From positions 1-64,000 of the forward strand of contig JAWXUU010000009.1 of NCBI GenBank assembly GCA_044426085.1: 64,000 nucleotides of DNA, written 5' to 3'. The DNA comes from JAWXUU01 sp044426085 (GTDB lineage Bacteria; Bacillota; Clostridia; Christensenellales; CAMQZB01). Below the pieces are notes generated by a model that saw nothing but the letters and a program-made list of their open reading frames with translations, was not told the origin of the DNA and did no database searches. Below are positions 8,793 to 17,648 of the stretch, piece by piece (the first letter of the stretch is position 1; each line of letters opens with the position of its first letter). A program made the translations under genes and the position numbers.

Positions 8793-8972
8793 TTAGTTTT
8801 TGTTTCCACGTTTTTTTGCAGCTTCCGCTTTCTTTTTACGTCTTACACTAGGTTTTTCGTAGTGTTCTTTTTTTCTCAAATCGCCAATGATACCATCTCT
8901 AGCACATTTTCTTTTGAAACGACGGATTGCGCTATCTAATGATTCGCTATCGCCCACTTTTATTGTTGACAT
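8793..8972 (-). CDS. rpsU: 30S ribosomal protein S21
   Basis: This 59-residue basic protein reads MSTIKVGDSESLDSAIRRFK and continues with the typical RKCARDGIIGDLRKKEHYEKPS segment and a Lys/Arg tail. S21 binds the platform of the small subunit near the anti-Shine-Dalgarno. I chose the ATG at 8972 because GGGAGGTGTTTTAGA stands directly before it; a frame extended upstream by 14 residues would run through the ribosome binding site. It has its own promoter and terminator. Confidence 0.96.
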   Translation of the reverse strand: MSTIKVGDSESLDSAIRRFKRKCARDGIIGDLRKKEHYEKPSVRRKKKAEAAKKRGNKN

Positions 8973-8996
8973 TCTAAAACACCTCCCACCTATTTT

Positions 8997-9059
8997 ATTT
9001 GAGTGATTTCTCACCCAGAGTTACTCAAATATTATACGCAAAATGCCCTTAGATGTCAA
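8997..9059 (-). promoter_or_regulatory. rpsU promoter and leader hairpin
   Basis: The promoter TTGACA-N17-TATAAT is at 9031-9059 on the minus strand. Transcription would start about 9024 or just before, so the short leader runs into a stem ATTTGAGT / ACTCAAAT (8997-9004 with 9023-9030) enclosing an inner GTGA/TCAC pair. The stem ends 12 bases before the GGGAGG ribosome binding site. The outer half may overlap the transcription start, so it could be an operator as easily as an RNA hairpin. Confidence 0.65.
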
Positions 9060-9132
9060 GGACTTTCGCAATGTTTTTTATATTTTTGCAAATTTTCTTA
9101 TAATTATAACTTTTTATGAAACTTTGTTTGTG

Positions 9133-9471
9133 TTATGCTGGTGTCCATCCCATTTTTTCGCCAGAGAGAATATGAATGTGCAAATGGAACACAGTTTGAC
9201 CTGCGTCGTCGCCTTGGTTTATCACCAATCTGTAGCCATTTTGAAGTTCCAACAGTTCTTCAAGCGAAGCGATTGTTGCAAATATTTCACCCAAAAGTGA
9301 CTTGTCTTCCGCTGTCATTTCTGAAAGCAATTTGAAGTGATTTTTTGGGATTGCAAGAAAGTGATTTTTCGCCTTTGGGTCGATATCTCTTATAATCATC
9401 ATTTTTTCATCTTCGTAAACTTTTGTTGCAGGGATTTCGCCCGCTCTTATTTTGCAAAATAAACAGTCCAT
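9133..9471 (-). CDS. HIT-family nucleotide-binding hydrolase
   Basis: The protein has 112 residues. It carries the histidine triad HLHIHIL near the C-terminus (the family motif His-x-His-x-His) and the N-terminal CLFCKIRAGEIPA, the Hint/PKCI type. Members hydrolyse adenosine phosphoramidates. It is the last gene of prmA-rsmE-mtaB-hit, 28 bases after mtaB. Normal length; no oddities. Confidence 0.94.
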   Translation of the reverse strand: MDCLFCKIRAGEIPATKVYEDEKMMIIRDIDPKAKNHFLAIPKNHFKLLSEMTAEDKSLLGEIFATIASLEELLELQNGYRLVINQGDDAGQTVFHLHIHILSGEKMGWTPA

Positions 9472-9499
9472 TTTATACTTCTCCTTCCCTTGTTTTTAT

Positions 9500-10774
9500 T
9501 TATTGAACGGTGCAAATAACGCCGTCTTTATACGCTTTTTCAACCACTACTTTCACGATTTGGTTGCTTTTTACACCCTTGATATAGCACTTGATAAACT
9601 CTCGCGAATGACCAACGAAATATTCGCCGTGCTGTTCTTCAAGCAAGACTTCTACAGTTTTGCCGATGTGGGCATTCAAATAGTTGTGAATTAATTGCGA
9701 TTTCACTTCCAACATTTTATCTTTGCGTTCGTTTTTGAATTCTGCGGGCATATCTTGGTATTTTTTGCTTGCTAGTGTTCCACTTCTCACAGAATATGGG
9801 AAAACGTGGATATCGGCAAATTCAACCTTTTTTGCAAACTGCATTGAAATTTCAAACTGCGATTTTGTTTCGGTTGGGAAACCGACAATGATATCAGTTG
9901 TTATCGAGCTGTTTTCAAAGTGCTCGCGAATAAGCTGAACTTTTTCAAAGTATTCTGCGGTTGTATATTTGCGGTTCATTGCGAAAAGTGTTTCGTCATC
10001 ACCCGCTTGCAAAGACAAGTGAAATTGCGGGCAGAAGTTTTCGCAAGATTTGAGCGCTGATAAAAGCTTTTCTGTTATCACCGAAGCTTCCAAAGAACCA
10101 AATCTGAACCTTACGCCGTGCTTGTTTGTTTCTAGTGCGAGATTTTCAAGTCCGCTTTCGTAATCTGACAGGTCAATTCCCACAAGCACAACTTCGTGAA
10201 CGTCTTGCAGTTGTGAAATTTCACTTGAAACAGATTGCAAACTTCGCGATCTTGACCTTCCACGCAAATATGGGATTATGCAATAGGAACAGAAGTTGTT
10301 GCAACCGTCTTGAACCTTGATAAAGGCACGTGTCTTGTGTGTTGAAGATGCGAATTCTTCTTCGTAGTGTTTTGGCAAGCTGAATGTTTCTTCCACTTTT
10401 TCTGCGGATTTGGCATTTGACTTTTCAATCTGTTCACGCTGAATTTTTTCCACTTCGGAAATTGCCATTTCCTTTTTTGCGTTGCCAATCATATAAAGCA
10501 CGTTGTGTTTTGTTTGGAAATTTTCCGTTTTGTTTTGCGTTGCACAGCCCATAACAATAATCTTGCCATCCTTGTTTTGTTTTAGGCACTTTGTTATTAG
10601 TTGGCGGGATTTTTTTTCCGCGTCGTTTGTGACAGCGCATGTGTTTATTATATAGATGTCGGCGGGCGAAAGGGTTTCCGTTGTTTCGTGACCCAATTCC
10701 AAAAGGTGTTTTGCGATAGCACCACTTTCATATTGGTTCACTTTGCAACCCAGTGTCAGCACTGATATTTTCAT
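9500..10774 (-). CDS. mtaB: tRNA t6A37 methylthiotransferase MtaB
   Basis: This 424-residue radical SAM enzyme converts t6A to ms2t6A at position 37 of ANN-decoding tRNAs. The N-terminal UPF0004 domain opens with TLGCKVNQYES and holds further Cys (INTCAVT, MGCATQ) for the auxiliary cluster. The radical SAM motif is CNNFCSYC (about residue 155), and a C-terminal TRAM region (EVLLEEQHGEYFVGHSREF) binds the tRNA. The LGCKVNQYE opening fits MtaB rather than MiaB. Lies 26 bases after rsmE. Confidence 0.95.
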   Translation of the reverse strand: MKISVLTLGCKVNQYESGAIAKHLLELGHETTETLSPADIYIINTCAVTNDAEKKSRQLITKCLKQNKDGKIIVMGCATQNKTENFQTKHNVLYMIGNAKKEMAISEVEKIQREQIEKSNAKSAEKVEETFSLPKHYEEEFASSTHKTRAFIKVQDGCNNFCSYCIIPYLRGRSRSRSLQSVSSEISQLQDVHEVVLVGIDLSDYESGLENLALETNKHGVRFRFGSLEASVITEKLLSALKSCENFCPQFHLSLQAGDDETLFAMNRKYTTAEYFEKVQLIREHFENSSITTDIIVGFPTETKSQFEISMQFAKKVEFADIHVFPYSVRSGTLASKKYQDMPAEFKNERKDKMLEVKSQLIHNYLNAHIGKTVEVLLEEQHGEYFVGHSREFIKCYIKGVKSNQIVKVVVEKAYKDGVICTVQ

Positions 10775-10800
10775 TTATTTACTCCTTATATAGGGATTTA

Positions 10801-11532
10801 TTAGTTTTCTAGTTCGTAGGACAATATTGCCGAAAGGGCGATTGTTGCTGTTTCCAAACGCAAAATGCGATTTCCCAGTGAAACACAATCTACATTTTCC
10901 AAGCTTGCGATTTTTTCCGATTCTTCAGATGAAAATCCACCTTCGCTTCCTATCACGATGGCAATTTTGCCTTTATTTTCTGCGTTTTTATATTTTTCGA
11001 TTGCTGTTTTGAGGGATTTTGTTTCCTTTTCATACGCAAAGATTACGCACTGATAATCTGAAAGGCAACTGAGCATTTCTGAAAAAGTTTTCACCCCTGA
11101 AATTTCAAGGGGGATTGACCTTCCGCACTGCTTTGTTGCTTCAAGAGAAATTTTTTCAAGGCGAGGGATTTTGCTGTCGTCGAATTTTGATATGCAAAAC
11201 TTGCTTTGAAAAGGGACTAGGGCCGAAATGCCAAGCTCGGTTGCTTTTTGGATTATAAGTTCAAGCTTGTCGCGTTTTGGCGCGCCTTGGAAAATTGTGA
11301 TGTGATATTTTGGATCGGCATTGTTTTGCTTTTCTTCCAAGATATTAAGCTTCACAACATCTTCTTCAATTTCTTCAATCTCGCAGATAAAATCTCTGCC
11401 GTCGGAAACGGACGCAATCAGCTTGTCGCCTTTTTTCATGCGGAGCACGTTTGCGATGTGGGCGCGTTCCTTTTCGTCTAGATAGGCGATTTTATCAAAT
11501 ATATTTTGCGGTTTTAATGTAAATCTTCTCAT
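10801..11532 (-). CDS. rsmE: 16S rRNA (uracil-1498-N3)-methyltransferase RsmE
   Basis: This 243-residue SPOUT methyltransferase acts on U1498 of 16S rRNA. The N-terminal PUA-like part (YLDEKERAHIANVLRMKKGD) precedes the knotted SAM domain with AIVIGSEGGFSSEE and LGNRILRLETA, which form the SAM-binding loops. It starts 12 bases after prmA on the same strand and is the usual partner of prmA downstream of dnaJ. Confidence 0.95.
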   Translation of the reverse strand: MRRFTLKPQNIFDKIAYLDEKERAHIANVLRMKKGDKLIASVSDGRDFICEIEEIEEDVVKLNILEEKQNNADPKYHITIFQGAPKRDKLELIIQKATELGISALVPFQSKFCISKFDDSKIPRLEKISLEATKQCGRSIPLEISGVKTFSEMLSCLSDYQCVIFAYEKETKSLKTAIEKYKNAENKGKIAIVIGSEGGFSSEESEKIASLENVDCVSLGNRILRLETATIALSAILSYELEN

Positions 11533-11544
11533 AATTATTCTTCG

Positions 11545-12483
11545 TTATTCTTTGATTAGCGTGAGCCCTGACCATTCTTTTTGCGATATGCTGGTTTTGA
11601 TTTTGTAGCCTTGAGCGATATATGCCTTTTCAACTTCTGAAAGCTTTTCGTTTAGGATTCCCGAAAGGATAAGGACTTTGCCACTTTGCATTATTTTTGA
11701 AATTGCACTGCTCATGAAAATCAAGACGTCGGCTGTTATGTTTGCGACAACCACATCCGGCGAGAAATTCACACCTTCTGATAGGTTGTTTTCTTCAATT
11801 GTGCAAAGGTGGGCAACGCCGTTATATTCGGAATTTTCCTTTGATACTCTCACGGCTTCTGGGTCGATATCGCACATGTAAACGGATTTTGCACCAAGCT
11901 TGGCAAGGGCGATGCCTAGGATTCCACTGCCCGTGCCGATATCAACTGTGATTTTGCCGTTTATTTCTTCTTGTTCCATAAGTGAAAGCACAACGGATGT
12001 CGTTTCGTGGTTGCCTGTTCCAAAGGCTGTGCCTGGGTCTAGATACACTGTTCTTTCTGGTGGTTTTGTTGATGTGAGCCATTTTGGGCAAACGCAGATT
12101 AAGTTGAAATCGATTGGTTTATAATGTTGTTTCCACACGTTGATATAATCAACATCGTCGATTTCTGAAACTGTTGTTTCCAAGCTTCCAAGATTGCAGA
12201 AATCCTTTGTGGCTTCTTTCAAGTTTGCAAGTTCTTGTTTTATTTGCGGATAGATTGTTTCGAATGTGTTTTCATCGATAAACATTTTGAGTAGCACAAT
12301 TGGCGAAAGGTTTTGCAGAAATTCTTCTTCGATATAATCAAAGTTTGGCTTTTCGATTGCAAGCTTGATAATTTCTTCGCGATTTTCAATCAGCACGCCA
12401 TCCGCGCCACATTCGAAAAGTGCGTTTGCAACAAGTTCTTCACCGCACGATGTGCTGTATATTGTGAGTTCTTTATACTTCAT
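11545..12483 (-). CDS. prmA: Ribosomal protein L11 methyltransferase PrmA
   Basis: This 312-residue class I SAM methyltransferase trimethylates L11. Motif I is VDIGTGSGILGIALAKLGAK (about residues 180-199), preceded by PGTAFGTGNHETTS, the substrate-orienting loop typical of PrmA; NITADVL matches motif IV. In the common clostridial order it follows dnaJ directly. Here a repeat element and a terminator separate the two by about 255 bases. Confidence 0.95.
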   Translation of the reverse strand: MKYKELTIYSTSCGEELVANALFECGADGVLIENREEIIKLAIEKPNFDYIEEEFLQNLSPIVLLKMFIDENTFETIYPQIKQELANLKEATKDFCNLGSLETTVSEIDDVDYINVWKQHYKPIDFNLICVCPKWLTSTKPPERTVYLDPGTAFGTGNHETTSVVLSLMEQEEINGKITVDIGTGSGILGIALAKLGAKSVYMCDIDPEAVRVSKENSEYNGVAHLCTIEENNLSEGVNFSPDVVVANITADVLIFMSSAISKIMQSGKVLILSGILNEKLSEVEKAYIAQGYKIKTSISQKEWSGLTLIKE

Positions 12484-12530
12484 AATTGTTCCTTTTCTAG
12501 GGATTTTAAAATAAAATAAAATAAAATAAT

Positions 12531-12654
12531 AGCATGCACAAGCGTAGCGAGTGCCTTACCACAATTTTTAATTTTTAATTTTTAATTTTTATCGAGCTCG
12601 CAGAGCGAAGCCTGTTTTTATCGAGCTCGCAGAGCGAAGCCTGTTTTTAATTAT
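12531..12654. repeat. Half-copy of the GTGGTAA inverted-repeat element plus a doubled companion palindrome
   Basis: It consists of the right arm of the dispersed element (GCATGCACAAGC...GAGTGCCTTACCACAA then repeated ATTTTTA) and two tandem copies, 29 bases apart (12591 and 12620), of the companion palindrome GAGCTCGCAGAGCGAAGC. The central hairpin and left arm are missing. The stretch 12496-12530 before it is a run of AAAAT repeats. No gene is seen between 12484 and 12739. Confidence 0.85.
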
Positions 12655-12680
12655 CTATTTATTATCGCAAAAAACAACAA

Positions 12681-12716
12681 AAAAAGCAACAAATTTATAG
12701 TTGTTTGTTGCTTTTT
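12681..12716 (-). terminator. Terminator after dnaJ
   Basis: The stem AAAAAGCAACAAA / TTTGTTGCTTTTT has a 10-base loop; on the minus strand the T run follows the stem. It lies 24 bases beyond the dnaJ stop, so it ends the hrcA-grpE-dnaK-dnaJ transcript. Confidence 0.85.
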
Positions 12717-12739
12717 GATAGCGTTTTACGCGTTTATTT

Positions 12740-13849
12740 TCAATATGTGTCCTTCATATCGTTTTGATATGTTTTGAACTTTGAATATTGGTTTTTGAGA
12801 ATTGATGTGTCGAGTTCTTCCAAAATTTTCTTTTGGCTCTTTGTCATATTCTTTGGAATTTCAACCACGATTCTAAGATACATATCACCCCTTGAACCGT
12901 TTTTGAATTTTATGCCCTTTCCAGAGACTTTCATCACTGCTCCGTTTTGAGTGCCTTCTGGGATTTTGTAGGTCATTTTGCCATCAATTGTTGGAATTTC
13001 AATCTCGCCACCAAGTGCTGCTGTGACAAAAGAGATTGGAATATCGGCATAAAGTCTGTTTTCTTCCCTTTTGATTAGCTTGTGAGGTGCTACGTTGATA
13101 ACGAGTATTAAATTGCCGTTGCCACCGCGAACATCTGCACATTCGTCGCCTTGGTTGCGAACTGTGAGAACATCGCCGTTTTCGATACCGCTTGGCAAGT
13201 CAAGTTTGAGAGTTTTCTTTTTAGGGGAAAGACCTGTGCCTTTGCAATTTGAGCACTTTTCAAGAATTCTCTTGCCTGTGCCTCTGCAATCTGGGCATTC
13301 GACAACAGTTGTTGTTCTTCCAAAGAAAGAATTGACAACTTGTTGAACCCTTCCGCTTCCGCCACATTTTGAACATCTTTCGATTTTGCTATCGTCCTTT
13401 GCGCCCGTGCCGTGGCAAGTTTCGCAACGTTCTTTTCTTGTGATCTTGACTTCTTTTGAAACGCCAAGGCAAGCTTCCACAAACGTTAGATGCAAATTCA
13501 CAGTGATGTCGCCACCAACTTTGACAGCTTCCCTTTGCCCCTGCCTTGAACCGCCCGTGAACATGCTGAAAATATCCTCGAAACCACCGAAACTGCCGTT
13601 TCCACCGCCAAAGCCAGAGAAGTCGAAACCACCGCCAGAGAAGGCTGATGGGTTGTCGTATTGCTCTTTCTTTTGTGGGTCGGAAAGCACTTCGTAGGCT
13701 TCGTTGATGTCTTTGAATTTGTCAGCTGCCGATGGGTTGTCGCGATTCAGATCGGGATGATACTTTTTCGCCAAACTGCGATAGGCTGATTTTATTTCAC
13801 TTGGGGATGCCGTTTTGGCAACCCCAAGGATATCATAATAATTCTTCAT
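12740..13849 (-). CDS. dnaJ: Chaperone DnaJ (type A Hsp40)
   Basis: The protein has 369 residues. It stimulates the DnaK ATPase and delivers substrates. The J domain comes first with the HPD triad in KKYHPDLNRDN (about residue 31), then a Gly/Phe-rich linker (GGGFDFSGFGGGNGSFGGF), four CxxCxGxG zinc repeats (CETCHGTG, CSKCGGSG, CPDCRGTG, CSNCKGTG) and the C-terminal substrate domains. It is the last gene of the operon, 11 bases after dnaK. Confidence 0.97.
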   Translation of the reverse strand: MKNYYDILGVAKTASPSEIKSAYRSLAKKYHPDLNRDNPSAADKFKDINEAYEVLSDPQKKEQYDNPSAFSGGGFDFSGFGGGNGSFGGFEDIFSMFTGGSRQGQREAVKVGGDITVNLHLTFVEACLGVSKEVKITRKERCETCHGTGAKDDSKIERCSKCGGSGRVQQVVNSFFGRTTTVVECPDCRGTGKRILEKCSNCKGTGLSPKKKTLKLDLPSGIENGDVLTVRNQGDECADVRGGNGNLILVINVAPHKLIKREENRLYADIPISFVTAALGGEIEIPTIDGKMTYKIPEGTQNGAVMKVSGKGIKFKNGSRGDMYLRIVVEIPKNMTKSQKKILEELDTSILKNQYSKFKTYQNDMKDTY

Positions 13850-13860
13850 ATTTTATCTTC

Positions 13861-15678
13861 TTAGTCTTCGTCTGTCACGTCAACAACGATGTCGTCGTCG
13901 CTTGATCCTGCTGCTCCACCTTGTGCATTTTGTTCTGCTGCTGCAGCTTGATAGAACTTAGTGAAAATTCTTTCTGAAACTTTTGCTAGGTCTTCAGTTT
14001 CTTGTTTGATTGCTTCAAGGTCGCCACCGGCAAGAACTTCTTTTGCTTTTGCAACTGCTGTGTTAAGTTCTTCCAAATCAGCACTGTCAAGTTTGTCGCC
14101 TGATTCTTTTGTGAATTTTTCAATTGCGAAAATGCCTTGATCAAGTTGTTGTTTTGTATCGAATTCTTCTTTTCTTTTCTTATCTTCTTCTGCGTATTTT
14201 TCAGCTTCTTTCACTGCTGCATCGATATCGTCATCAGAAAGGTTTGTTGATGCTGTGATTGTGATGTTTTGAGTTTTGCCAGTTCCTTTATCTGTTGCAG
14301 AAACTGTTACAATACCGTTTGCATCGATATCGAATGTAACTTCGATTTGTGGGATTCCTCTTGGTGCTGGTGCGATACCAGAAAGTTCGAATCTTCCAAG
14401 AGTTTTGTTATCTTTTGCAAATTCACGTTCGCCTTGGCAGATGTGAATGTCAACTGATGGTTGGCTGTCTGCTGCTGTTGAGAAGATTTGTGATTTTCTT
14501 GTTGGGATTGTTGTGTTTCTTTCGATAAGTTTTGTTGCAACTCCACCCATTGTTTCGATTGAAAGTGAAAGTGGTGTTACATCCAAAAGAAGTACGTCTT
14601 TCACGTCGCCCGCAAGAACGCCCGCTTGGATTGCAGCGCCAACAGCAACACATTCGTCTGGGTTTACGCCTTTGAATGGTTCTTTGCCTGTGAATGCTTT
14701 AACCGCTTCGAATACTGCTGGAATTCTTGTTGAGCCACCAACCATAACGATTTTTGCGATTTCAGAGATTGAAACGCCTGCATCAGTAAGGGCTTTTTTC
14801 ATTGGTGCGATTGTTTTTTCAACAAGGTCTGCTGTGATTGCGTCGAATTTTGCTCTTGTAAGTTCGATATCAAGATGGGCTGGAACGCCGTCTACCATAG
14901 TGATGAACGGTTGGTTGATTGTTGTTTTTGTCATGCCTGAAAGTTCGATTTTAGCTTTTTCTGCTGATTCTTTCAATCTTTGAAGAGCCATTTTATCTTT
15001 TCTTAAATCAATTCCGTTTTCTTTTTGGAATTCTTCTGCAAGGTAGTTCACGATTCTTTCGTCGAAATCGTCACCGCCGAGTCTTGTGTTTCCGTTTGTT
15101 GACATAACTTCGAAAACGCCGTCGCCGATATCAAGGATTGATACGTCGAATGTTCCGCCGCCAAGGTCGTAGATAAGGATTTTTGCGTGTGCATTTTCAT
15201 CTTTATCAAGTCCGTATGCAAGTGCTGCTGCTGTTGGTTCGTTGATGATACGAAGAACTTCAAGACCTGCAATTTTGCCGGCATCTTTTGTTGCTTGACG
15301 TTGGCTGTCGTTGAAATATGCTGGAACTGTGATAACCGCTTGAGTCACTGGAGAGCCGATATAGCTTTCTGCGTCTTGTTTAAGTTTTGTTAGCACCATT
15401 GCTGAAATTTCTTGTGGTGTATAATCTTTGCCGTCAACTGAAACAGTGTGGCCTGTGCCCATTTCTCTTTTGATTGATGCGATTGTTCTGTCTGGTTGTG
15501 CAACTGCTTGACGTTTTGCAACTTGACCGACAAGTCTTTCGCCGTCTTTTTTGAATGATACAACTGAAGGTGTTGTTCTTGCGCCTTCTGCATTAGCGAT
15601 TACAACTGCATCGCTGCCTTCCATAACTGCTACGCATGAGTTAGTTGTTCCCAAATCGATTCCGATGATTTTTCCCAT
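13861..15678 (-). CDS. dnaK: Chaperone DnaK (Hsp70)
   Basis: The protein has 605 residues. The N-terminal ATPase opens with IIGIDLGTTNSCVAVMEG and contains IYDLGGGTFDVSILDIG and VGGSTRIPAVFEAV, the three Hsp70 signatures. The substrate-binding domain and lid follow, ending in an acidic DDDIVVDVTDED tail. It works with GrpE and DnaJ in folding and heat-shock recovery. Control is through the HrcA/CIRCE site upstream of hrcA. Confidence 0.98.
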   Translation of the reverse strand: MGKIIGIDLGTTNSCVAVMEGSDAVVIANAEGARTTPSVVSFKKDGERLVGQVAKRQAVAQPDRTIASIKREMGTGHTVSVDGKDYTPQEISAMVLTKLKQDAESYIGSPVTQAVITVPAYFNDSQRQATKDAGKIAGLEVLRIINEPTAAALAYGLDKDENAHAKILIYDLGGGTFDVSILDIGDGVFEVMSTNGNTRLGGDDFDERIVNYLAEEFQKENGIDLRKDKMALQRLKESAEKAKIELSGMTKTTINQPFITMVDGVPAHLDIELTRAKFDAITADLVEKTIAPMKKALTDAGVSISEIAKIVMVGGSTRIPAVFEAVKAFTGKEPFKGVNPDECVAVGAAIQAGVLAGDVKDVLLLDVTPLSLSIETMGGVATKLIERNTTIPTRKSQIFSTAADSQPSVDIHICQGEREFAKDNKTLGRFELSGIAPAPRGIPQIEVTFDIDANGIVTVSATDKGTGKTQNITITASTNLSDDDIDAAVKEAEKYAEEDKKRKEEFDTKQQLDQGIFAIEKFTKESGDKLDSADLEELNTAVAKAKEVLAGGDLEAIKQETEDLAKVSERIFTKFYQAAAAEQNAQGGAAGSSDDDIVVDVTDED

Positions 15679-15729
15679 TTTTGTTTATCTCCTTTTGTTT
15701 GTTTTAAATTTTTTTTAAATTTTTATATT

Positions 15730-16389
15730 TTACGCTTTAGCGACTTTCACTTGAGCGTATCTAAGCACTTTTGTATCTTTTTTGTATCCCTTTTGGAATA
15801 CTTCTGTTATTTTATCGTCCATATCAGCAGACTGCGCTTCTTCTTGCATAACTGCGTTGTGAAGTTCTGGATTAAAATCTTCGCCGATTGGATTGATTTC
15901 TTCAATTTTATTTGCAGTGAAGATGTCCTTGCAAGATTTTTGCATCATTTCCATTGCCTTTTTAGAGTTTTCGTCGCTAACCATTGCAATACCGCGTTCA
16001 AATGTGTCGAGAAGGTTTAAAAGTTCTTTCAAGATATCTAGTTTTCCATCTTGATATGACGCCGATCTTGCACTTTCGTTGCGTTTTTTGTGGTTTTCAA
16101 AATCAGCAAGCAAGCGTTGATATTGTTCTTCCGTTACCCTTGAAACTGACTTTGCTTCTAGTTCTTTAATTTTGCTATCCATTTCTTTCAAGATGTTTAG
16201 CACCATCAAGTTTTGAGTTGTCAGCTTTGTGAAAACTTCTTTTTTCTTATCATCTTCAAGCGTATCAAAGTCGATTTTGCCATAATCGAAATCAAGGTCA
16301 AGCGCTGGGGCTTCTGATGTTTCTTCTTCAGACGGCACAACGATTTCTTCTTCCTGCTCTTCCTTTGCTTTTGAATTTTCTTTACTCAT
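15730..16389 (-). CDS. grpE: Nucleotide exchange factor GrpE
   Basis: This 219-residue nucleotide exchange factor for DnaK has an acidic N-terminus (KEEQEEEIVVPSEEETSE), a long coiled coil (residues about 75-130) and a C-terminal beta domain with NPELHNAVMQEE and VLRYAQVKVAKA, both GrpE signatures. The N-terminal acidic extension is a little longer than in Bacillus. Its start overlaps the hrcA stop by 8 bases. Confidence 0.95.
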   Translation of the reverse strand: MSKENSKAKEEQEEEIVVPSEEETSEAPALDLDFDYGKIDFDTLEDDKKKEVFTKLTTQNLMVLNILKEMDSKIKELEAKSVSRVTEEQYQRLLADFENHKKRNESARSASYQDGKLDILKELLNLLDTFERGIAMVSDENSKKAMEMMQKSCKDIFTANKIEEINPIGEDFNPELHNAVMQEEAQSADMDDKITEVFQKGYKKDTKVLRYAQVKVAKA

Positions 16390-17446
16390 TATTGCTCTCC
16401 TGTTCTAGCTGTATATTTTTTGTTTTGTTTGTATTGTTTGTTTTGTTTTCGCTTGCAACTTCCTCGATTATGCTTCCCAAATTTGAAAGCACTGCAACCA
16501 CTTTTGAATAGTCCATACGAGTTGGTCCGATAACACCGCACCTTGCAACTTGCTTGCCCGAAACGCAAATGCTTGCCGACACAACAGCACAGTCTTCAGA
16601 AAGTCCGTTTTCGCTGTTGCCGATTGTTATGTTGATATCAAACTGCCCTTGTTTATCAAGAACGTCTTTAAGCTTATCTTTTTCGCTTATGATTTCAACG
16701 AAATCTTTAACGTGCTGGATATCTGTGAATTCCTTGTGTTGGAATATATTCGATTCACCCGACAAAAGCAGACTGTCGCGTTTTTTTCTTGAGTTTTTTA
16801 ACGCTTCAAAAACCTTTTCGATAAGAGTTTCATAAGCGATAAACTGTTTTATCACTTGCTCTTTTGCTTGAAGCAGTGACGCGACATCTTTTCCCGCGAA
16901 CGCTTCGTTAAGAATTTTTTCCGCACTTGCAACCATATCTTGGTTTTCAAGGTTGTAACCATTTATTGTTGAGTTTTGAACTTTGCCGTCTTCTGAAATC
17001 AAAACCAAAATTGCACTGTCTTCTGAAAGACCGACAAGTTTTAGCGTTTTAAATCTTTCGCTGTTTGTCATTTTAGCAATGCTTGTGTAGTTTGTGGTTT
17101 CAGAAATCGCTTTCACGCATGTGTCGAGAATTTGTTCTAGACCTTGAAAGTCCTTTTTGAAATATTCGTGAAGGCTTTCAATTTCTTGCATGGATTTGTC
17201 GCCTTCTTCCAATAGCACCTGTGCACAAAATTCATAGGCAATGTTTGATGGAATTCTTCCGCTTGATGTGTGAGGTTGCAAAAGATATCCCATGTCTTCA
17301 AGTGTTTTAAGTTCGTTTCTTATCGTTGCACTGCTGATGTTGTCAAAGTGCTCTGTTTGTATTGCCTTTGAAGAAACTGGAGTCGCCGTTTGAATGTATT
17401 CATCAACAACTGCTTTTAAAATCTTCTTTTTTCTTTCTGAAAGCAT
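16382..17446 (-). CDS. hrcA: Heat-inducible transcription repressor HrcA
   Basis: This 354-residue repressor binds CIRCE and represses the chaperone operon. The N-terminal winged helix starts MLSERKKKILKAVVDEYIQT and contains SSATIRNELKTLEDMGYL, the HrcA DNA-recognition region; LQPHTSSGRIPS follows, then the GAF-like inserted and dimerisation domains ending VGPTRMDYSKVVAVL. I chose the ATG at 17446, preceded by AAAAGGAGAAAATGGCGG; an in-frame Met 11 codons upstream lacks a ribosome binding site. Confidence 0.95.
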   Translation of the reverse strand: MLSERKKKILKAVVDEYIQTATPVSSKAIQTEHFDNISSATIRNELKTLEDMGYLLQPHTSSGRIPSNIAYEFCAQVLLEEGDKSMQEIESLHEYFKKDFQGLEQILDTCVKAISETTNYTSIAKMTNSERFKTLKLVGLSEDSAILVLISEDGKVQNSTINGYNLENQDMVASAEKILNEAFAGKDVASLLQAKEQVIKQFIAYETLIEKVFEALKNSRKKRDSLLLSGESNIFQHKEFTDIQHVKDFVEIISEKDKLKDVLDKQGQFDINITIGNSENGLSEDCAVVSASICVSGKQVARCGVIGPTRMDYSKVVAVLSNLGSIIEEVASENKTNNTNKTKNIQLEQESNNE

Positions 17447-17491
17447 CCGCCATTTTCTCCTTTTTATCAGTATATACAATTTGAAAAGTTT

Positions 17492-17564
17492 CTAGCACTC
17501 TTATTGCAAGTTTATTAGCACTCTTTTGCTGAGATTATTAGCACTCTTTTGCCGTGACTGCTAA
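17492..17564 (-). promoter_or_regulatory. CIRCE operator with two extra tandem half-sites
   Basis: The HrcA operator on the minus strand is TTAGCAGTC-N9-GAGTGCTAA (17538-17564), one base off the consensus. Two further GAGTGCTA half-sites follow toward the gene at 17515-17523 and 17492-17500. The three half-sites form a direct tandem array with a period of exactly 23 bases. The array lies between the promoter and the hrcA start. Confidence 0.85.
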
Positions 17565-17574
17565 CTTCATGATT

Positions 17575-17603
17575 AATTTACCACTTTTTTCAGTGTTTGT
17601 CAA
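17575..17603 (-). promoter_or_regulatory. Sigma-A promoter of hrcA-grpE-dnaK-dnaJ
   Basis: The minus strand reads TTGACA-N17-TAAATT. The expected start (about 17568) lies directly next to the CIRCE site, the usual arrangement for HrcA repression. Confidence 0.8.
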
Positions 17604-17648
17604 CAAAAAAATAGGGGTGGAGGGGATTTTTTTTGAGAAAAAAAAAGA

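Noticed and set aside
12496..12530. AAAAT run upstream of prmA as a promoter UP element
   Set aside because: I found no convincing -35/-10 pair next to it; it is probably simple repeat sequence.
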